Source: Deltaproteobacteria bacterium (GTDB lineage Bacteria > Myxococcota > XYA12-FULL-58-9 > JAUUZB01). From it: 6,422 nt of DNA. Location of the stretch: the NCBI GenBank assembly GCA_030590185.1, contig JAUUZB010000256.1, forward strand, positions 1 through 6,422. The letters are read 5' to 3'. Positions within the stretch are counted from its first letter, which is position 1, and every line of letters begins with the position of its first letter. Below the pieces are notes generated by a model. It worked only from the letters and a program-made list of their open reading frames with translations. It ran no database searches and had not been told where the DNA came from. Made by a program: the position numbers and the translations under genes. Below are positions 5,741-6,422 of the stretch, piece after piece.

Positions 5741-6422
5741 GCGGTTCCGAATCCGTAGAGGCCAGATACCAGGCCGCCCTCGAGCTCGATCCGAACCAGC
5801 CCGCGGCGGTGAACCTCTTTCTGGAATTTCTCGGTGATCCCAACTGGCGCGTCCGCAAGGCCGCGCTCTCACGCCTACCTGCCTTCACCGGTCGCCCCAC
5901 CCTGCTGATCGATCTGATCGCTGGTCTCGCCCACGACACCAACGCCGGGTTGCGCGCCGCCTGCAGCGAGGCCTTGCTTCAGGTCGGCCGGGCTGTGGAG
6001 CCCTTGATCGCCGCGCTGCACACCACCAACGTCAACCAACGCAAGATCGTCGCTGAGATCCTCGGTCAGCTCGGTACTCCAGCGGCCCGGGGGCGCCTGC
6101 TCGAGGCCCTCGACGATCCGGATCCGAATGCCCGCACCGCGGTGGCGGAGGCGCTCGGCAACATCGGCGGACCGGGGGTGATCACCGAGCTGCGCCGTCG
6201 CCTGCAGGGAAGCGCCGACAATCTGCACGAGTCAGCCTATCTACTCGACGCTTTGGGCCGCGCCGGGGCGCAGCTATCTAGGGAGGAGTTGGCGCCCTGG
6301 ATCGGGCGGCGCGAGATGGTCCGCCAGGTTTTCCCGCTGCTCGGCTTGACCGGTGCGCCGGATGCGATCGAACCCTTGTTGGACGGTATGGCGGTCGAGT
6401 CCTGGGGGACCCGCGGCGCCGC
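5737..6422 (+). CDS. HEAT-repeat protein, 3'-partial
   Basis: The frame is open from ATG 5737 to the window end, giving 228 codons and two extra bases, so the C-terminus is missing. The ATG overlaps the preceding stop as ATGA. Residues 8-25 (ARYQAALELDPNQPAAV) look like a TPR-type helix pair. From about residue 27 there are repeated helical units of 25-30 residues of the HEAT/PBS-lyase-like type: about 27-50, 57-84, 87-113, 118-144 and 148-176, with more to follow. The clearest signatures are LIAALHTTNVNQRKIVAEILGQLG and LLEALDDPDPNARTAVAEALGNIG. There is no signal peptide or membrane segment, so it is cytoplasmic. HEAT solenoids bind proteins, and within a che operon the likely partner is CheY, the zinc-ribbon protein or the array. 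A phycobilin lyase role is not supported by this context. Confidence 0.9.
   Translation, partial: MSGSESVEARYQAALELDPNQPAAVNLFLEFLGDPNWRVRKAALSRLPAFTGRPTLLIDLIAGLAHDTNAGLRAACSEALLQVGRAVEPLIAALHTTNVNQRKIVAEILGQLGTPAARGRLLEALDDPDPNARTAVAEALGNIGGPGVITELRRRLQGSADNLHESAYLLDALGRAGAQLSREELAPWIGRREMVRQVFPLLGLTGAPDAIEPLLDGMAVESWGTRGA

Overview
The window is a single co-directional block on the + strand from a GC-rich bacterium. It encodes the core of a chemosensory (Che-type) signalling pathway. Protein signatures (a PATAN/GAF-like response-regulator family, a zinc-ribbon receiver protein, a HEAT-repeat partner, two CheWs) point to lineages such as Acidobacteriota, Myxococcota or related former deltaproteobacteria. 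This is a judgement from family resemblance; nothing in the window fixes the taxon.

Layout: (i) 2-1396, the 3' part of a multidomain response regulator with a linker, a receiver (REC) domain, a proline-rich linker made of six 21-bp repeats, and a GAF-like C-terminal domain. Its N-terminus lies upstream of the window. (ii) 1426-1788, stand-alone CheY. (iii) 1785-3830, CheA histidine kinase (P1, P2-like, P3, P4, P5). (iv) 3868-4443, CheW with an N-terminal extension, apparently starting at CTG. (v) 4440-4934, a second, shorter CheW. (vi) 4931-5740, a zinc-ribbon protein with a degenerate receiver and a helical tail. (vii) 5737 to the window end, a HEAT-repeat protein that runs off the 3' edge.

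Four junctions (cheY/cheA, cheW1/cheW2, cheW2/zinc-ribbon, zinc-ribbon/HEAT) are 4-bp GTGA or ATGA stop/start overlaps. The other two gaps are 29 and 37 bp and carry Shine-Dalgarno sequences but no terminator or clear promoter. The block therefore reads as one operon with translational coupling, and its promoter lies upstream of the window.

Expected working: receptors outside the window couple through CheW1, CheW2 and the P5 domain to CheA. CheA autophosphorylates on P1 His49 and passes phosphate to CheY (Asp53) and probably to the receiver in the first gene (Asp at 224-226). The zinc-ribbon protein keeps its phosphoacceptor Asp but has lost most other catalytic positions, so it may act by binding. 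No receptor, CheR, CheB, flagellar or pilus gene is visible, so motility and alternative cellular functions are both possible outputs. The two most notable points are the degenerate zinc-ribbon receiver and the unusual start region of the first cheW, where an ATG-AGC-TGA mini-frame abuts a CTG start.
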